Source of the DNA: DATHBD01 sp035296325
Lineage (GTDB): Bacteria; Actinomycetota; Actinomycetes; Mycobacteriales; Micromonosporaceae
Length of the DNA stretch: 64,000 bases
Assembly (NCBI GenBank): GCA_035296325.1
Contig: DATHBD010000082.1
Location: 124,001 to 188,000 of the forward strand
Reading direction: 5' to 3'
Position 1 is the stretch's first letter. Each line of letters opens with the position of its first letter. Below, one piece after another: positions 8,176-16,322 of the stretch. A program made the translations under genes and the position numbers. The notes under the pieces were generated by a model. It did no database searches and was not told the origin of the DNA. It saw only the letters and a program-made list of their open reading frames with translations.

Positions 8176-8814
8176 TCACTGCATGATGGAGTACCCGACG
8201 ACGACAGCCGCCGATACCACCACGTGCCCCGGAGCAAGGTCCTCGGGCGACGCCGCGCCGCCGGAGCCGTGGCCCCGGTACCGTTCGTTGCCGACCCGGT
8301 CCGGATCCACGTCGTCGATGTGCAGGACCGCGCCCAGCCGTACGCCGGCCTCCGCCGCGTACAACTCGGCCTTGCGCCGCGCCGCCACGACGGCCTGCCG
8401 CCGCGCCTCCGCGCGCAGCTCGCCCTTGGCGACGATGTCGAAGTCAACCGACTCGATCTCGTTGGCACCGGCCGCCACGAGATCCACGAGCAACCCCTGC
8501 ACGTCGTCGAGGTCGCCGGACTCCACCGCGAACGACGCCTGACACTCGTAGCCGAGAAACTTCCGCTGGCTGCCGGCGTAGCTCCACGAGGTTTTCAGAT
8601 CGAGTTGGGACCGCTGGACGCCGGCGTCGGGCACGTTGTGCCCGCGCAGCGCCTGCCGGACCGCGTGCACGGCCTCGCTGGCGACCGCGAACGACTTCGA
8701 CGGTGTCTGCTCCAACCGCACCACCCGGAACCGCGTCCGGGCCAGATCCGGCGCGGACTTCACGCTCGCCGCGCCATACGCCGCCACGCCCCAGGGCCGT
8801 TCGATCATCTGCAT
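8176..8814 (-). CDS. SIMPL domain (DUF541) protein
   Basis: A protein of about 212 residues that is almost entirely a SIMPL/DUF541 domain. It begins RPWGVAAYGAASVKSAPDL, a usual start for actinobacterial members, and contains KTSWSYAGSQRKFLGYECQ and EARRQAVVAARRKAELYA, typical family features. No signal peptide is visible from this start, so it would be cytoplasmic. SIMPL proteins form large ring assemblies in several bacteria, but no enzymatic role is known. The ATG at 8814 is a guess: ATGs at 8844, 8886 and 8904 are in frame, and none has a strong ribosome site. Confidence 0.8.
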   Translation of the reverse strand: MQMIERPWGVAAYGAASVKSAPDLARTRFRVVRLEQTPSKSFAVASEAVHAVRQALRGHNVPDAGVQRSQLDLKTSWSYAGSQRKFLGYECQASFAVESGDLDDVQGLLVDLVAAGANEIESVDFDIVAKGELRAEARRQAVVAARRKAELYAAEAGVRLGAVLHIDDVDPDRVGNERYRGHGSGGAASPEDLAPGHVVVSAAVVVGYSIMQ

Positions 8815-8900
8815 GGCGAAGATTGAAGCAGGCACCACCGCCATTGCGCTGCCCCGTTCACCGGCCCGGACGGTGGTTGTCCCCATCGGGCAGGCAGCCG

Positions 8901-9347
8901 TCAACTGTCGGACAGCCGCCGGGGCCCCGGGGCACCGCCGAGAAGGCTCAGCAGCGCCTGTCCGTACGCCTCCTCGGCACTGTCGGCGAGGAAGTTCGCC
9001 GCCGTACCACCGACGATGGTCACCACCCGGTAGGCATCGCCGGCCCGGTCCAGGCGGGCGAACGCGGAACCGAGCAGATCGCGAAGCTGGTCCTCGCGCG
9101 GCAGCCAGACCGCCTCCGCCTGGTCGACATCGTCAAGGGCCCACTCGGTGGTGCCGTTGAAGCCGATCACCGGGCCCTCGGCCAGCTGATGCAGCTCGAT
9201 CGTCATGTCGCTGAGGACGAAGTACTCGTCGTCGAGGTCACAGTCCGGAATCGCGAACCGGTCACCACGGGAGGGTTTCCAGGTCAGCCCGGCCGATTTG
9301 AGCCGGGTAGCGAGATCGAACGGAATCACGCGCTCAACAATAGCCAC
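8901..9347 (-). CDS. Conserved actinobacterial protein of unknown function
   Basis: A cytoplasmic, acidic protein of about 148 residues. Visible features are a short helix (IPFDLATRLKSAGLTW), a strand-rich core (DRFAIPDCDLDDEYFVLSDM; VIGFNGTTEWALDDV), and a repeated helix near WLPREDQLRDLLG. I recall similar proteins as common in actinomycetes and sometimes labelled as pilus-assembly CpaE; nothing in this sequence (no P-loop, no receiver domain) supports that label. The start is uncertain between GTG 9347, GTG 9329 and ATG 9368, all without a clear ribosome site. It is divergent from the nucleotidyltransferase gene, separated by about 50 bases. Confidence 0.7.
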   Translation of the reverse strand: MAIVERVIPFDLATRLKSAGLTWKPSRGDRFAIPDCDLDDEYFVLSDMTIELHQLAEGPVIGFNGTTEWALDDVDQAEAVWLPREDQLRDLLGSAFARLDRAGDAYRVVTIVGGTAANFLADSAEEAYGQALLSLLGGAPGPRRLSDS

Positions 9348-9400
9348 GCGACGGGCGGACGGGGGCATCCGAAATCGCAGGCCCGGGGCACACTCAGCAG

Positions 9401-10261
9401 GTGGAGATGGACAGCGGGCAGTTGGTGGCGTTGGCCAATCGGCTGACAACGGTCGACGGCGTGGTCGGGGTGATCCTCGGCGGCAGCAGGGCGCGCGGCG
9501 AACACCTACCCGATTCGGACTACGACCTCGGGATCTACTACCGGCAGCGCCTCGACATCGCCGCCCTGACCGACCTCGCACGTGCGGTTGCCGGGGCGGA
9601 CGCCCGGGTCACCGTGACCGGCGCATGGGGCCCGTGGATGGACGGCGGCGGCTGGTTGTCCGTCGCCGGCGCTGCGGTCGACTGGATCTACCGGGACCTG
9701 GACCGGGTGAGGGCCGCGTGGGACGGCGCGATCCGCGGTCACTTCGAGTTCAACGCCCAGGTCGGGCACCCGCTCGGCTTTCCGGACTTCGCCTACGCCG
9801 GCGAGTTGGCCCTCGGCGTGATCCTCGCCGACCCCACCGGACGGCTGGCGGAGCTGCGGCAGCCGATGACCGCCTATCCGGAAGCGCTCCGGGTGTCCGT
9901 GGTGGGCCGGAGCCTCTGGGAAGCGTCATTTCTCATCGACGGTGCCGGAAAGGCTGCGCGGCGGGCGGACGCCGCCTACGTCGCCGGCTGCCTGTTCCGG
10001 GTCGTCGGCCTGTGCGCGCACGCCCTGCACGCCGACGCCGGCCGGTGGTTGATCAACGAGAAGGGCGCCGTCACGGCGGCTGGCGCCCTGGCCGGCGCCC
10101 CGGCAGACTTCGCCGCCCGGGGTCACGGCCTTTTCGCCGCGCTGGGCGTCACCCGCGTGGACCTCGACACCACCCTGGACCAGGCGGCCGACCTGGTCCG
10201 GGACACGGCTGCGGCTTGCCAGCGAAATGTGTCGGTGGCCGCCCCTAGCCTGTACCGGTAG
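9401..10261 (+). CDS. Nucleotidyltransferase domain protein
   Basis: A 286-residue protein with a polymerase-beta-type nucleotidyltransferase core at the N-terminus. GGSRARGEHLPDSDYDLGIYY (about residues 27-47) holds the GS motif and two of the metal-binding aspartates. A helical C-terminal domain follows (about 110-286), of the kind found in aminoglycoside-modifying and related small-molecule adenylyltransferases. The substrate is unknown; no toxin or antitoxin partner is adjacent. Start is GTG 9401, with ATG 9407 as an alternative. The DinB-like gene begins 21 bases after its stop, so the two may share a transcript. Confidence 0.8.
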   Translation: MEMDSGQLVALANRLTTVDGVVGVILGGSRARGEHLPDSDYDLGIYYRQRLDIAALTDLARAVAGADARVTVTGAWGPWMDGGGWLSVAGAAVDWIYRDLDRVRAAWDGAIRGHFEFNAQVGHPLGFPDFAYAGELALGVILADPTGRLAELRQPMTAYPEALRVSVVGRSLWEASFLIDGAGKAARRADAAYVAGCLFRVVGLCAHALHADAGRWLINEKGAVTAAGALAGAPADFAARGHGLFAALGVTRVDLDTTLDQAADLVRDTAAACQRNVSVAAPSLYR

Positions 10262-10282
10262 TCGAGACGAGAAGGTGGCCCC

Positions 10283-10792
10283 GTGAGCAACCCCGGACAG
10301 ACCCTGACCATCGAGCGCGCCGATTTCCTGCAGACGCTCGGCAAACATCGCGGTTTCCTGCGCCAGACCGTTGCCGGACTGACCGACGAGCAGGCGGCGC
10401 AGCGCTCCACCGTCAGCGAGCTGACCCTCGGCGGGCTGATCAAACACGTGGCCGAAGTCGAGGCCAGGTGGATGAGGTTCGCCGTCGGCGGGGCGGAAGC
10501 GATGAGCAGCGAGGGGGTGGACTGGGCGGGGCAGTTCCGGATGGCGCCGGGCGAGACCCTCGCCGGCCTGCTCGACCGCTACGACGAGGTGGCGCGCAAC
10601 ACCGACCACCTCATCGCCACGCTGCCCGATCTTGACGCGTCCCATGCGCTGCCGGAGGCGCCCTGGTTCGAGCCGGGCGCACGTTGGACGATGCGCCGGG
10701 TGCTGCTGCACGTGATCGCCGAAACCGCCCAGCACGCCGGCCACGCCGACATCCTCCGCGAGTCGATCGACGGCTCGAAGACCATGGGGTGA
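10283..10792 (+). CDS. DinB family (DUF664) protein
   Basis: A 169-residue four-helix-bundle protein. Family features are LTLGGLIKHVAEVEARWM with the first metal-ligand His, and RRVLLHVIAETAQHAGHAD near residues 135-155 with the other two histidines. DinB/YfiT proteins often bind divalent metal and some are mycothiol-dependent transferases, so mycothiol-dependent detoxification is a reasonable but unproven role in an actinomycete. Start is the GTG at 10283 after GAAGG. It probably follows the nucleotidyltransferase in one operon. Confidence 0.85.
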   Translation: MSNPGQTLTIERADFLQTLGKHRGFLRQTVAGLTDEQAAQRSTVSELTLGGLIKHVAEVEARWMRFAVGGAEAMSSEGVDWAGQFRMAPGETLAGLLDRYDEVARNTDHLIATLPDLDASHALPEAPWFEPGARWTMRRVLLHVIAETAQHAGHADILRESIDGSKTMG

Positions 10793-10861
10793 AGGCCCCG
10801 CATGGTCCGACGCGGAACGGGTAGCGATCTTCCAGTCACAGCCGCACGTAGGGAGAGCAGC

Positions 10862-11056
10862 ATGAGCGAGCCGGGCCCGCACGCCGAGCAACCGACGACC
10901 GCCGAGGACGGCCCGTCCGGCGGCGCCGACGCGCGCAGCCACGAGGAGCTGCAGCGCACCCGCGAGGCCCAGGACGCCCATGGCGGCAGCATGGCCCCCG
11001 GCCTGGTGGACGCCACGGGTCAGCCGATCGCCGAGGACCCACCCGGGGCGCCCTGA
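10862..11056 (+). CDS. Small disordered hydrophilic protein
   Basis: A 64-residue protein made almost only of Glu, Asp, Gly, Ala, Pro and Thr, with no hydrophobic core, so it is probably unstructured. The ATG at 10862 follows GGGAGAG by about four bases. Short, acidic, disordered proteins of this kind are common in actinomycetes, but no function is apparent. It converges on the CBM35 protein gene, with a hairpin between them. Confidence 0.55.
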   Translation: MSEPGPHAEQPTTAEDGPSGGADARSHEELQRTREAQDAHGGSMAPGLVDATGQPIAEDPPGAP

Positions 11057-11084
11057 GCTCGCCGGCCCGGGCCGGGCCGCGCCG

Positions 11085-11113
11085 GGCCCCGCCGGGCCGG
11101 GCGCGGCGGGGCC
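11085..11113. terminator. Strong GC hairpin between convergent genes
   Basis: GGCCCCGCCG (11085-11094) pairs perfectly with CGGCGGGGCC (11104-11113) around a 9-base loop. It lies between the stop of the small disordered protein and the stop of the CBM35 protein, so it can terminate both. The surrounding 55 bases are nearly pure G and C. Confidence 0.6.
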
Positions 11114-11116
11114 GGC

Positions 11117-11998
11117 TCAGCCAGGGACGATGACGATGAGCTTGTCCAGGTTCGGTGCGCCGTCCGGCGTGGTGGCGGTCAACGTGATGGTGTTCCGGCC
11201 GGCCTCGAGCCACACGCTGAGCCCGGCGATGTCCCATCGCGTCCAAGCACCGAGGCCCCTGCCGCGGAACAGCCACTCGTTGGTGACGACCGTGCCGTTG
11301 ACGGTCAGCACCGTCGTACGATCCTGCATCGAGCCGTTGGCGAACCGCCAGAAGATGCCGACGCTGTCGCGCACCGCCGCGTCCACCGTCCACGTCACCG
11401 ACGCGCCGACCGCGTTCGTCGTGTTGACGTAACCCCGCCCGGTGAACCCGGCGTGCTCGGACTGCACGACCCCACCGGAGATCGCCGCGTCCTCCGCCTG
11501 GTAGTCGACCGTCTCGGCGGTGATCTCGACTTCCATCCAGTCCAGGTTCGGTCCACCGCCGGATCCGTCGGCGATGAGCCGGATCTTGTTGACGCCGGCG
11601 CTGAGCAGCGGCGTCACCGGGTACTCCTGCCAGGTGTTCCAGGACCCGGTCGGGGAGAACGCCACCGGGGTCGGGTGGACCTCGCCGTTGATGCCGACGG
11701 ACAGGTACCGCTCATGGCGCGAGCCGTTCGCGTAGCGGATCCGCAGCATCGCCCACCCGGCCGTCGGCGCGGTCACGGTGAACTCCACGTACCCGCCGGC
11801 CGCCCGGTCGTAGTCGGCGAAGCCGGTGCCGTCGAACCCGGCCCGGTCGTCCCGCGCCGTGGCGTGGACCAGCCTGGCCTCCTCGGCCTGGTACCGCACC
11901 GGGCCGCCCGCGTGCGCGGTCGACGTGCCGGCGACCACCAACCCGCCCGCGCCGAGCGCCAGCGCAGCAATCCACCGTGTGAGCACATGTCGAACCAT
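11117..11998 (-). CDS. Secreted tandem CBM35 carbohydrate-binding protein
   Basis: A 293-residue exported protein with a signal peptide (about 1-30, ending AHAGG). Two similar beta-sandwich modules follow: one from VRYQAEEARLVHATA to about residue 145, the second from VDYQAEDAAISGGVVQS to the end. Each starts with the YQAE(E/D)A motif and ends with NLDWMEV or NLDKLIV, hallmark features of CBM35/CBM6 families, with the calcium-binding glutamates kept. There is no catalytic domain, so it is either a free glycan-binding protein or a lectin-like partner of the enzymes nearby. Start at ATG 11998 follows GGAGG. The GH2 beta-galactosidase lies upstream in the same direction. Confidence 0.85.
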   Translation of the reverse strand: MVRHVLTRWIAALALGAGGLVVAGTSTAHAGGPVRYQAEEARLVHATARDDRAGFDGTGFADYDRAAGGYVEFTVTAPTAGWAMLRIRYANGSRHERYLSVGINGEVHPTPVAFSPTGSWNTWQEYPVTPLLSAGVNKIRLIADGSGGGPNLDWMEVEITAETVDYQAEDAAISGGVVQSEHAGFTGRGYVNTTNAVGASVTWTVDAAVRDSVGIFWRFANGSMQDRTTVLTVNGTVVTNEWLFRGRGLGAWTRWDIAGLSVWLEAGRNTITLTATTPDGAPNLDKLIVIVPG

Positions 11999-12185
11999 CC
12001 CGGACCTCCGTGGGCAGCGGCTGAGCATCTCAGCGGGAGATGGCAACCGTCCGGAGATCCGGGGCTATCCATCGAAATCCATGAGAGCACAGCCGCGGCG
12101 CCAAACCGGGCAAAAGCTCTGCGCTATGGTGCCGAGCCTGGTGCCCGCCCGGACAAGCCTTTGACCTGCGGAAACATGACCGGGT

Positions 12186-15149
12186 TCAGGCGGCGCCCAC
12201 CTCGCGGAGCACGACCGCGAAGGATGTCGGCGCCGCGGTCAGGCGGTACGGCGGAAGGACCGCCGGACCACACGACCCGGTGCCGATGCCCTGCTGCGCG
12301 ACGTCGAGGTTCACGTAGAGGCATCCCTCGTCGGTCAGCTCGACGGTGTGCCGGGCCGAGTCGAGCTGCTCGCTGCTCCATCGGCGCACCGTCAGGTCGA
12401 TGGTCGGCGCACCCTCGACGCGCAGGCCGGTGCCGGCCCCGTCGGTGAGCGTCGCCCACCGGACCCCGGCCCGGCTGCCGTTCTCCTGAGGGAAGACGTA
12501 CGGCGTCTGCATGGCGTCCACGTCCCGGGTGAACCGCCCGACCCAGGTGCCGTACCCGGTGTCCGGGTAGGCCTCACCCGGCCCGCGCCCGAACCAGGTG
12601 ACCACGCCGAGGTGCCGCGCCAGCCGCATGCGCAGACCGAGCCTCGGCAGCGGGCATGGCAGCTCGCCCTCGGGAGTCACGGTGACCTCCAGGCGCACGC
12701 CCGGGGAGCTGTCACCCTCCACCGATTCGGCGGCCACCCACCGGTACGTGACCGCGAAGCCGATGTCTGTGGCCGCCGGCGCTACCCGCTCCCGCACCAC
12801 CACGGCGTCGTCTGCCACGTCGACACCGACGAGACGGTGCCGCAGCCGGTCCAGGCCGAGCTCGCGCCATGCCGGGGCGACCGGGTCGCCGTGCCGGGCC
12901 GTGTCGTTGTCGGTCGGCGCGCGCCACAGGTCCAGCCGGGGGGCCGCCAGTACGTCGACGGCGCCCAGCCGTAGCAGCCGGCCGGTGGCCGCGTCAAACG
13001 CGGCGCCACCGAGTACCAGGTCGGATCCGCGCCGGACCAACTTCGGGGCCGGGCGGTTTTCGCCTGCTGTCGGCGACGCGCCCAGGAAGACCTGCCCTCG
13101 CGACAGCACATGCCCGGCGGACGCCCACGACTCGTCCTTCGCCAACGCCGCCGTCACGGTCACCCAGCGCTCTCCCCCGGCGGCGTCCTCCTCGACCGCC
13201 TCCGCAGGCAGCGCGATCACGGCCGACTCGCGCGGGCCCAGCGCAGGGACCGTCAGGTCACCGCGGGCGACCTCCACGCCGTCGACTTCGCGCGTCCACC
13301 GGAACGCCACGCCGGCCAGGTCGCGCATGTCGAACCGGTTGGTGACGCGGACGTCACGCCCCTCGGCGGTGATCCTCACCTGGGCGATAACCGCGGCGTA
13401 GTCCAGCAGGCCGGGAGAGGGCGTGCGATCGGGAAAGACCAGACCGTCGGCGACGAAGTTCCCGTCGTGCAACGGCTCCCCGAAGTCGCCGCCGTAGGCG
13501 AAGCGCTGGCGGCCGAACTCGTCGCGCTGCCGCAGCCCGTGGTCGATCCATTCCCAGACGAAGCCGCCCATGCACCGGTCGGAGGATTCGAACAGCTCCT
13601 GGTACTCCAGCAGCCCGCCCGGGCCGGTGCCCATCGCGTGGGCGTACTCGCACTGCACGAACGGCATGGCGCGGCGGCGCGCGTCGAGCGCCGGGTCGTC
13701 CAACGACTCCTCCGACCGGGTGGCGATCGCCGCTACCTCCGCATGGGTGGCGTACATCCGGCTGTAGACGTCGACATCCGGCGAGGTCAGGTCGTGCTCG
13801 TAGTGGATGGGCCGGGAGGGGTCCCGGTCGCGCGTCCACGCCGCCATCGCGGCCAGGTTCTGCCCGATCCAGCTCTCGTTGCCGAGTGACCACATCACGA
13901 TGCTCGGGTGGTTCTTGTCACGCTCGACGGTGCGCCGCATCCGGTCGACCATCGCCTCCTGCCAGCGCGGGTCATCCGACGGATTCCCCCGCCAGTCCAC
14001 GAAGACGAACCCGTGCGTCTCCAGGTCGCACTCATCGATGACCCACAGGCCGTACTCGTCGCACAGGTCCAGGAAGGCCGGGTGGGGCGGGTAGTGGCTG
14101 GTCCGCACGGCGTTGATGTTGTGCCGCTTCATCAGCAGCACGTCGGCGAGCATGTCGGCCCGGGTCACCGCGCGCCCCCGGTCCGGGGAGACCTCGTGGC
14201 GGTTGACCCCCCGCATCTTCACCGGCCGCCCGTTGACGGTGAAGACACCGTCGACGATGGCGACGGTCCGGAACCCGATGCGCAACCGCACCCGCTCCCC
14301 CGGCGTGCCGCCGTCGGTGTCGGCGACAACCTCGGCGTCGTAGAGCCTGGGCACCTCAGCCGACCACGGCTCGACCGACGCGATGTCGATCGCGGTACCC
14401 GTCGGCGCGTCGATGCCGAGTTCCGGCACGAACAGCCGGGCCGGCACCGACGTGTCTACCCGCAGGGTCCCCGCGCCGGTCTCGGCGGTGAAGTCGGCGT
14501 GCACGAACACGTCGTCGAGGCGCGCTGCGGGCCGGGAGAGCAGCACCACTTCCCGGAAGATGCCGGAAAGCCACCACATGTCCTGATCCTCGAGGTAGCT
14601 CGCCGACGACCACTGGTGCACCCGGACGGCAAGCACGTTGTCCCCGTCCGCGCGTAGCAGGTCCGTCACGTCGAACTCGACCGGCAGCCGGCTGCCCACC
14701 GACGTGCCGACCGCGGTGCCGTTCACCCAGACCTTGGCCGCCGAGTCGACGCCCTCGAACCGCAGCACCGCCCGGGATCCGTCCGCCAGGAACCCGGGCG
14801 GCACGGCGAAGGTGCGGCGGTAGTCACCGGTCGGGTTTTCGTCCGGGACGAACGGCGGATCGATCGGGAACGGGTATTTCACATTGGTGTACGCGGGAGC
14901 GCCGTAGCCGTGCAACTGCCAGTGCGCCGGCACCGGGATGGTGTCCCACGCCGAGTCGCTGTGCTCCGGCGCGGCGAAGTCCTCCGGCAGGTCCGCTCGC
15001 GGTGAGTACCGAAACCGCCACTGTCCGGACAGATCGACGGACGGTGCGTCAGAACTCAACCATGCCCTGGCCGCCTGGGCACCGTGGACCGGGAACCGGT
15101 CGGTGAACCAGGGCGTAGGGTTGGCCGTCAGTTCACCGCTTGCGCTCAC
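12186..15149 (-). CDS. lacZ: Beta-galactosidase, glycoside hydrolase family 2
   Basis: A 987-residue enzyme with the full five-domain LacZ-type organisation: jelly-roll (about 20-180), immunoglobulin-like (190-280), TIM barrel (285-590), second Ig-like domain, and a C-terminal beta-galactosidase small-chain domain. The barrel motif NRHEVSPDRGR is present. WSLGNESW holds the acid/base Glu (about 423), and FVQCEYAHAMG holds the nucleophile Glu (about 500). It has no signal peptide, so it hydrolyses imported galactosides in the cytoplasm. GTG 15149 follows GAGGAG. It is likely transcribed from its own promoter. No LacY or ABC transporter is in view. Confidence 0.95.
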   Translation of the reverse strand: MSASGELTANPTPWFTDRFPVHGAQAARAWLSSDAPSVDLSGQWRFRYSPRADLPEDFAAPEHSDSAWDTIPVPAHWQLHGYGAPAYTNVKYPFPIDPPFVPDENPTGDYRRTFAVPPGFLADGSRAVLRFEGVDSAAKVWVNGTAVGTSVGSRLPVEFDVTDLLRADGDNVLAVRVHQWSSASYLEDQDMWWLSGIFREVVLLSRPAARLDDVFVHADFTAETGAGTLRVDTSVPARLFVPELGIDAPTGTAIDIASVEPWSAEVPRLYDAEVVADTDGGTPGERVRLRIGFRTVAIVDGVFTVNGRPVKMRGVNRHEVSPDRGRAVTRADMLADVLLMKRHNINAVRTSHYPPHPAFLDLCDEYGLWVIDECDLETHGFVFVDWRGNPSDDPRWQEAMVDRMRRTVERDKNHPSIVMWSLGNESWIGQNLAAMAAWTRDRDPSRPIHYEHDLTSPDVDVYSRMYATHAEVAAIATRSEESLDDPALDARRRAMPFVQCEYAHAMGTGPGGLLEYQELFESSDRCMGGFVWEWIDHGLRQRDEFGRQRFAYGGDFGEPLHDGNFVADGLVFPDRTPSPGLLDYAAVIAQVRITAEGRDVRVTNRFDMRDLAGVAFRWTREVDGVEVARGDLTVPALGPRESAVIALPAEAVEEDAAGGERWVTVTAALAKDESWASAGHVLSRGQVFLGASPTAGENRPAPKLVRRGSDLVLGGAAFDAATGRLLRLGAVDVLAAPRLDLWRAPTDNDTARHGDPVAPAWRELGLDRLRHRLVGVDVADDAVVVRERVAPAATDIGFAVTYRWVAAESVEGDSSPGVRLEVTVTPEGELPCPLPRLGLRMRLARHLGVVTWFGRGPGEAYPDTGYGTWVGRFTRDVDAMQTPYVFPQENGSRAGVRWATLTDGAGTGLRVEGAPTIDLTVRRWSSEQLDSARHTVELTDEGCLYVNLDVAQQGIGTGSCGPAVLPPYRLTAAPTSFAVVLREVGAA

Positions 15150-15237
15150 AGTTCGGTTCTCCTCGATGCGTTATTGGCCGTCCGCTGGAAAGCCGCGAAC
15201 CCGCTGGGCAGCGTGGCGGCCCCGGGCGGACGTCCCG

Positions 15238-15266
15238 ATGATACGTAGGTGGCGCGGCCCGGTCAG
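15238..15266 (-). promoter_or_regulatory. Probable sigma-70-like promoter of the GH2 gene
   Basis: Minus strand: CTGACC (15266-15261), 17 bases, then TATCAT (15243-15238). Four of six and five of six consensus bases. The transcript would start near 15231, giving an 82-base leader before the GTG. The -35 lies inside the end of the neighbouring membrane-protein gene. Confidence 0.4.
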
Positions 15267-15562
15267 CCTGGCCCCACCGATCCGGGAGGCGCCGGAGCGT
15301 CGGCCGTCGCGTCGGGCCGGTGGATCCGGCGGAGCCGGGGCGCCATTGCCCGCACGGCCAGTGCTGCGACAACCGCGCCGACCAGCACCATTTTCGCGAC
15401 CACCTTGCCGGCCGTCACGGCTTTGATCCCGAGCCAGATCAACCCGCCCCCCGGGGTCACGTCAAAGCGCTGCCACAACAGCACCACCAGGACGAGGCCG
15501 GCGACAATGGCGAGGACGGAGGCGACGACTGCCGCCAGGCGATAGCCCGATATTTGTCTCAT
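15263..15562 (-). CDS. Small two-helix membrane protein
   Basis: A 99-residue protein with two strongly hydrophobic helices (about residues 9-30 and 43-72) separated by a short polar loop, and a Pro/Ala-rich tail. It is likely an inner-membrane protein with both ends inside. I recognise no family. It lies between the GH2 gene and the response-regulator gene, all on the minus strand, but the gaps (about 100 bases each) do not force an operon. Confidence 0.55.
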   Translation of the reverse strand: MRQISGYRLAAVVASVLAIVAGLVLVVLLWQRFDVTPGGGLIWLGIKAVTAGKVVAKMVLVGAVVAALAVRAMAPRLRRIHRPDATADAPAPPGSVGPG

Positions 15563-15659
15563 GCGCTGACGCTATGCGGCCCGACAGCGGTTTTCGTCCG
15601 GCTCCAGAAGTGTCCACAGTGGTACCACCTTGAACCAGCGACGTGCGCCGACTCCAACC

Positions 15660-16322
15660 TCAGGTGGAGGGCTGCGGGCCGGGCCGGACCAGTCCAGCGT
15701 CATAGGCGAAGATGGTCGCCTGCACCCGGTCGCGGATCTCCAGCTTCGTGAGAATGGCATTCACATGCGCCTTGACGGTCGACAGCCGAATGTCGAGTTG
15801 CTCGCCGATCTCGATGTTGGAATGTCCACGGGCCAGGCGGGAAAGGACCTCCAGCTCACGTGGCGTCAGCCGCTCGAGCGACGCCACCAGGTGGGGCGCC
15901 GGCACACTGGCGCCCTTGGTGAACGCTTCGATAAGCCTCCGGGTGAGCGTGGGATCGAGGATTGAATGACCCGACGCGATGACCCGGATGGCGTCGACCA
16001 GTCGCTGCGGGTCAGCGTCCTTGAGCAGGAATCCCGACGCGCCGGCCCGTAGTGCCGCGTACACGTACTCGTCCAGATCGAATGTGGTCAGGACGAGCAC
16101 CCGGGCCGGTATCGGGCCGGCCACCAGTGTCGCCGTTGCCGCCAACCCGTCCATCGTCGGCATGCGGATGTCCATCAACACCACGTCGGGCCGCACCCGG
16201 GCGGCCTCGGCGAGGGCCAGTCGCCCGTCGGCCGCCTCCCCGACCACGGTCAGATCCGGCTCGGCGTCGACGATCGCGGAGATCCCGGCGCGCACCATCG
16301 ACTGGTCGTCGACCACCATCAC
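15660..16322 (-). CDS. NarL/FixJ family response regulator
   Basis: A 220-residue two-domain protein. The receiver domain (1-120) has the acidic pair VVDD and phosphoacceptor Asp in VVLMDIRMP (about 52), the conserved Thr in VLTTFD, and Lys in LLKDAD. The LuxR-type helix-turn-helix (about 150-215) contains LTPRELEVLSRLARGHSNIEI and STVKAHVNAILTKL. The GTG at 16322 overlaps the kinase stop codon as GTGA, so the two are translationally coupled. ATG 16319 is an alternative in frame. It is the partner of the tandem kinase; target genes are not visible. Confidence 0.93.
   Translation of the reverse strand: MMVVDDQSMVRAGISAIVDAEPDLTVVGEAADGRLALAEAARVRPDVVLMDIRMPTMDGLAATATLVAGPIPARVLVLTTFDLDEYVYAALRAGASGFLLKDADPQRLVDAIRVIASGHSILDPTLTRRLIEAFTKGASVPAPHLVASLERLTPRELEVLSRLARGHSNIEIGEQLDIRLSTVKAHVNAILTKLEIRDRVQATIFAYDAGLVRPGPQPST

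Noticed and set aside
8176..8904. Extending the SIMPL gene to the ATG at 8904
   Set aside because: The extra residues look unrelated to the domain and overlap the stop of the next gene; the domain begins just after 8814, so the shorter start is preferred.
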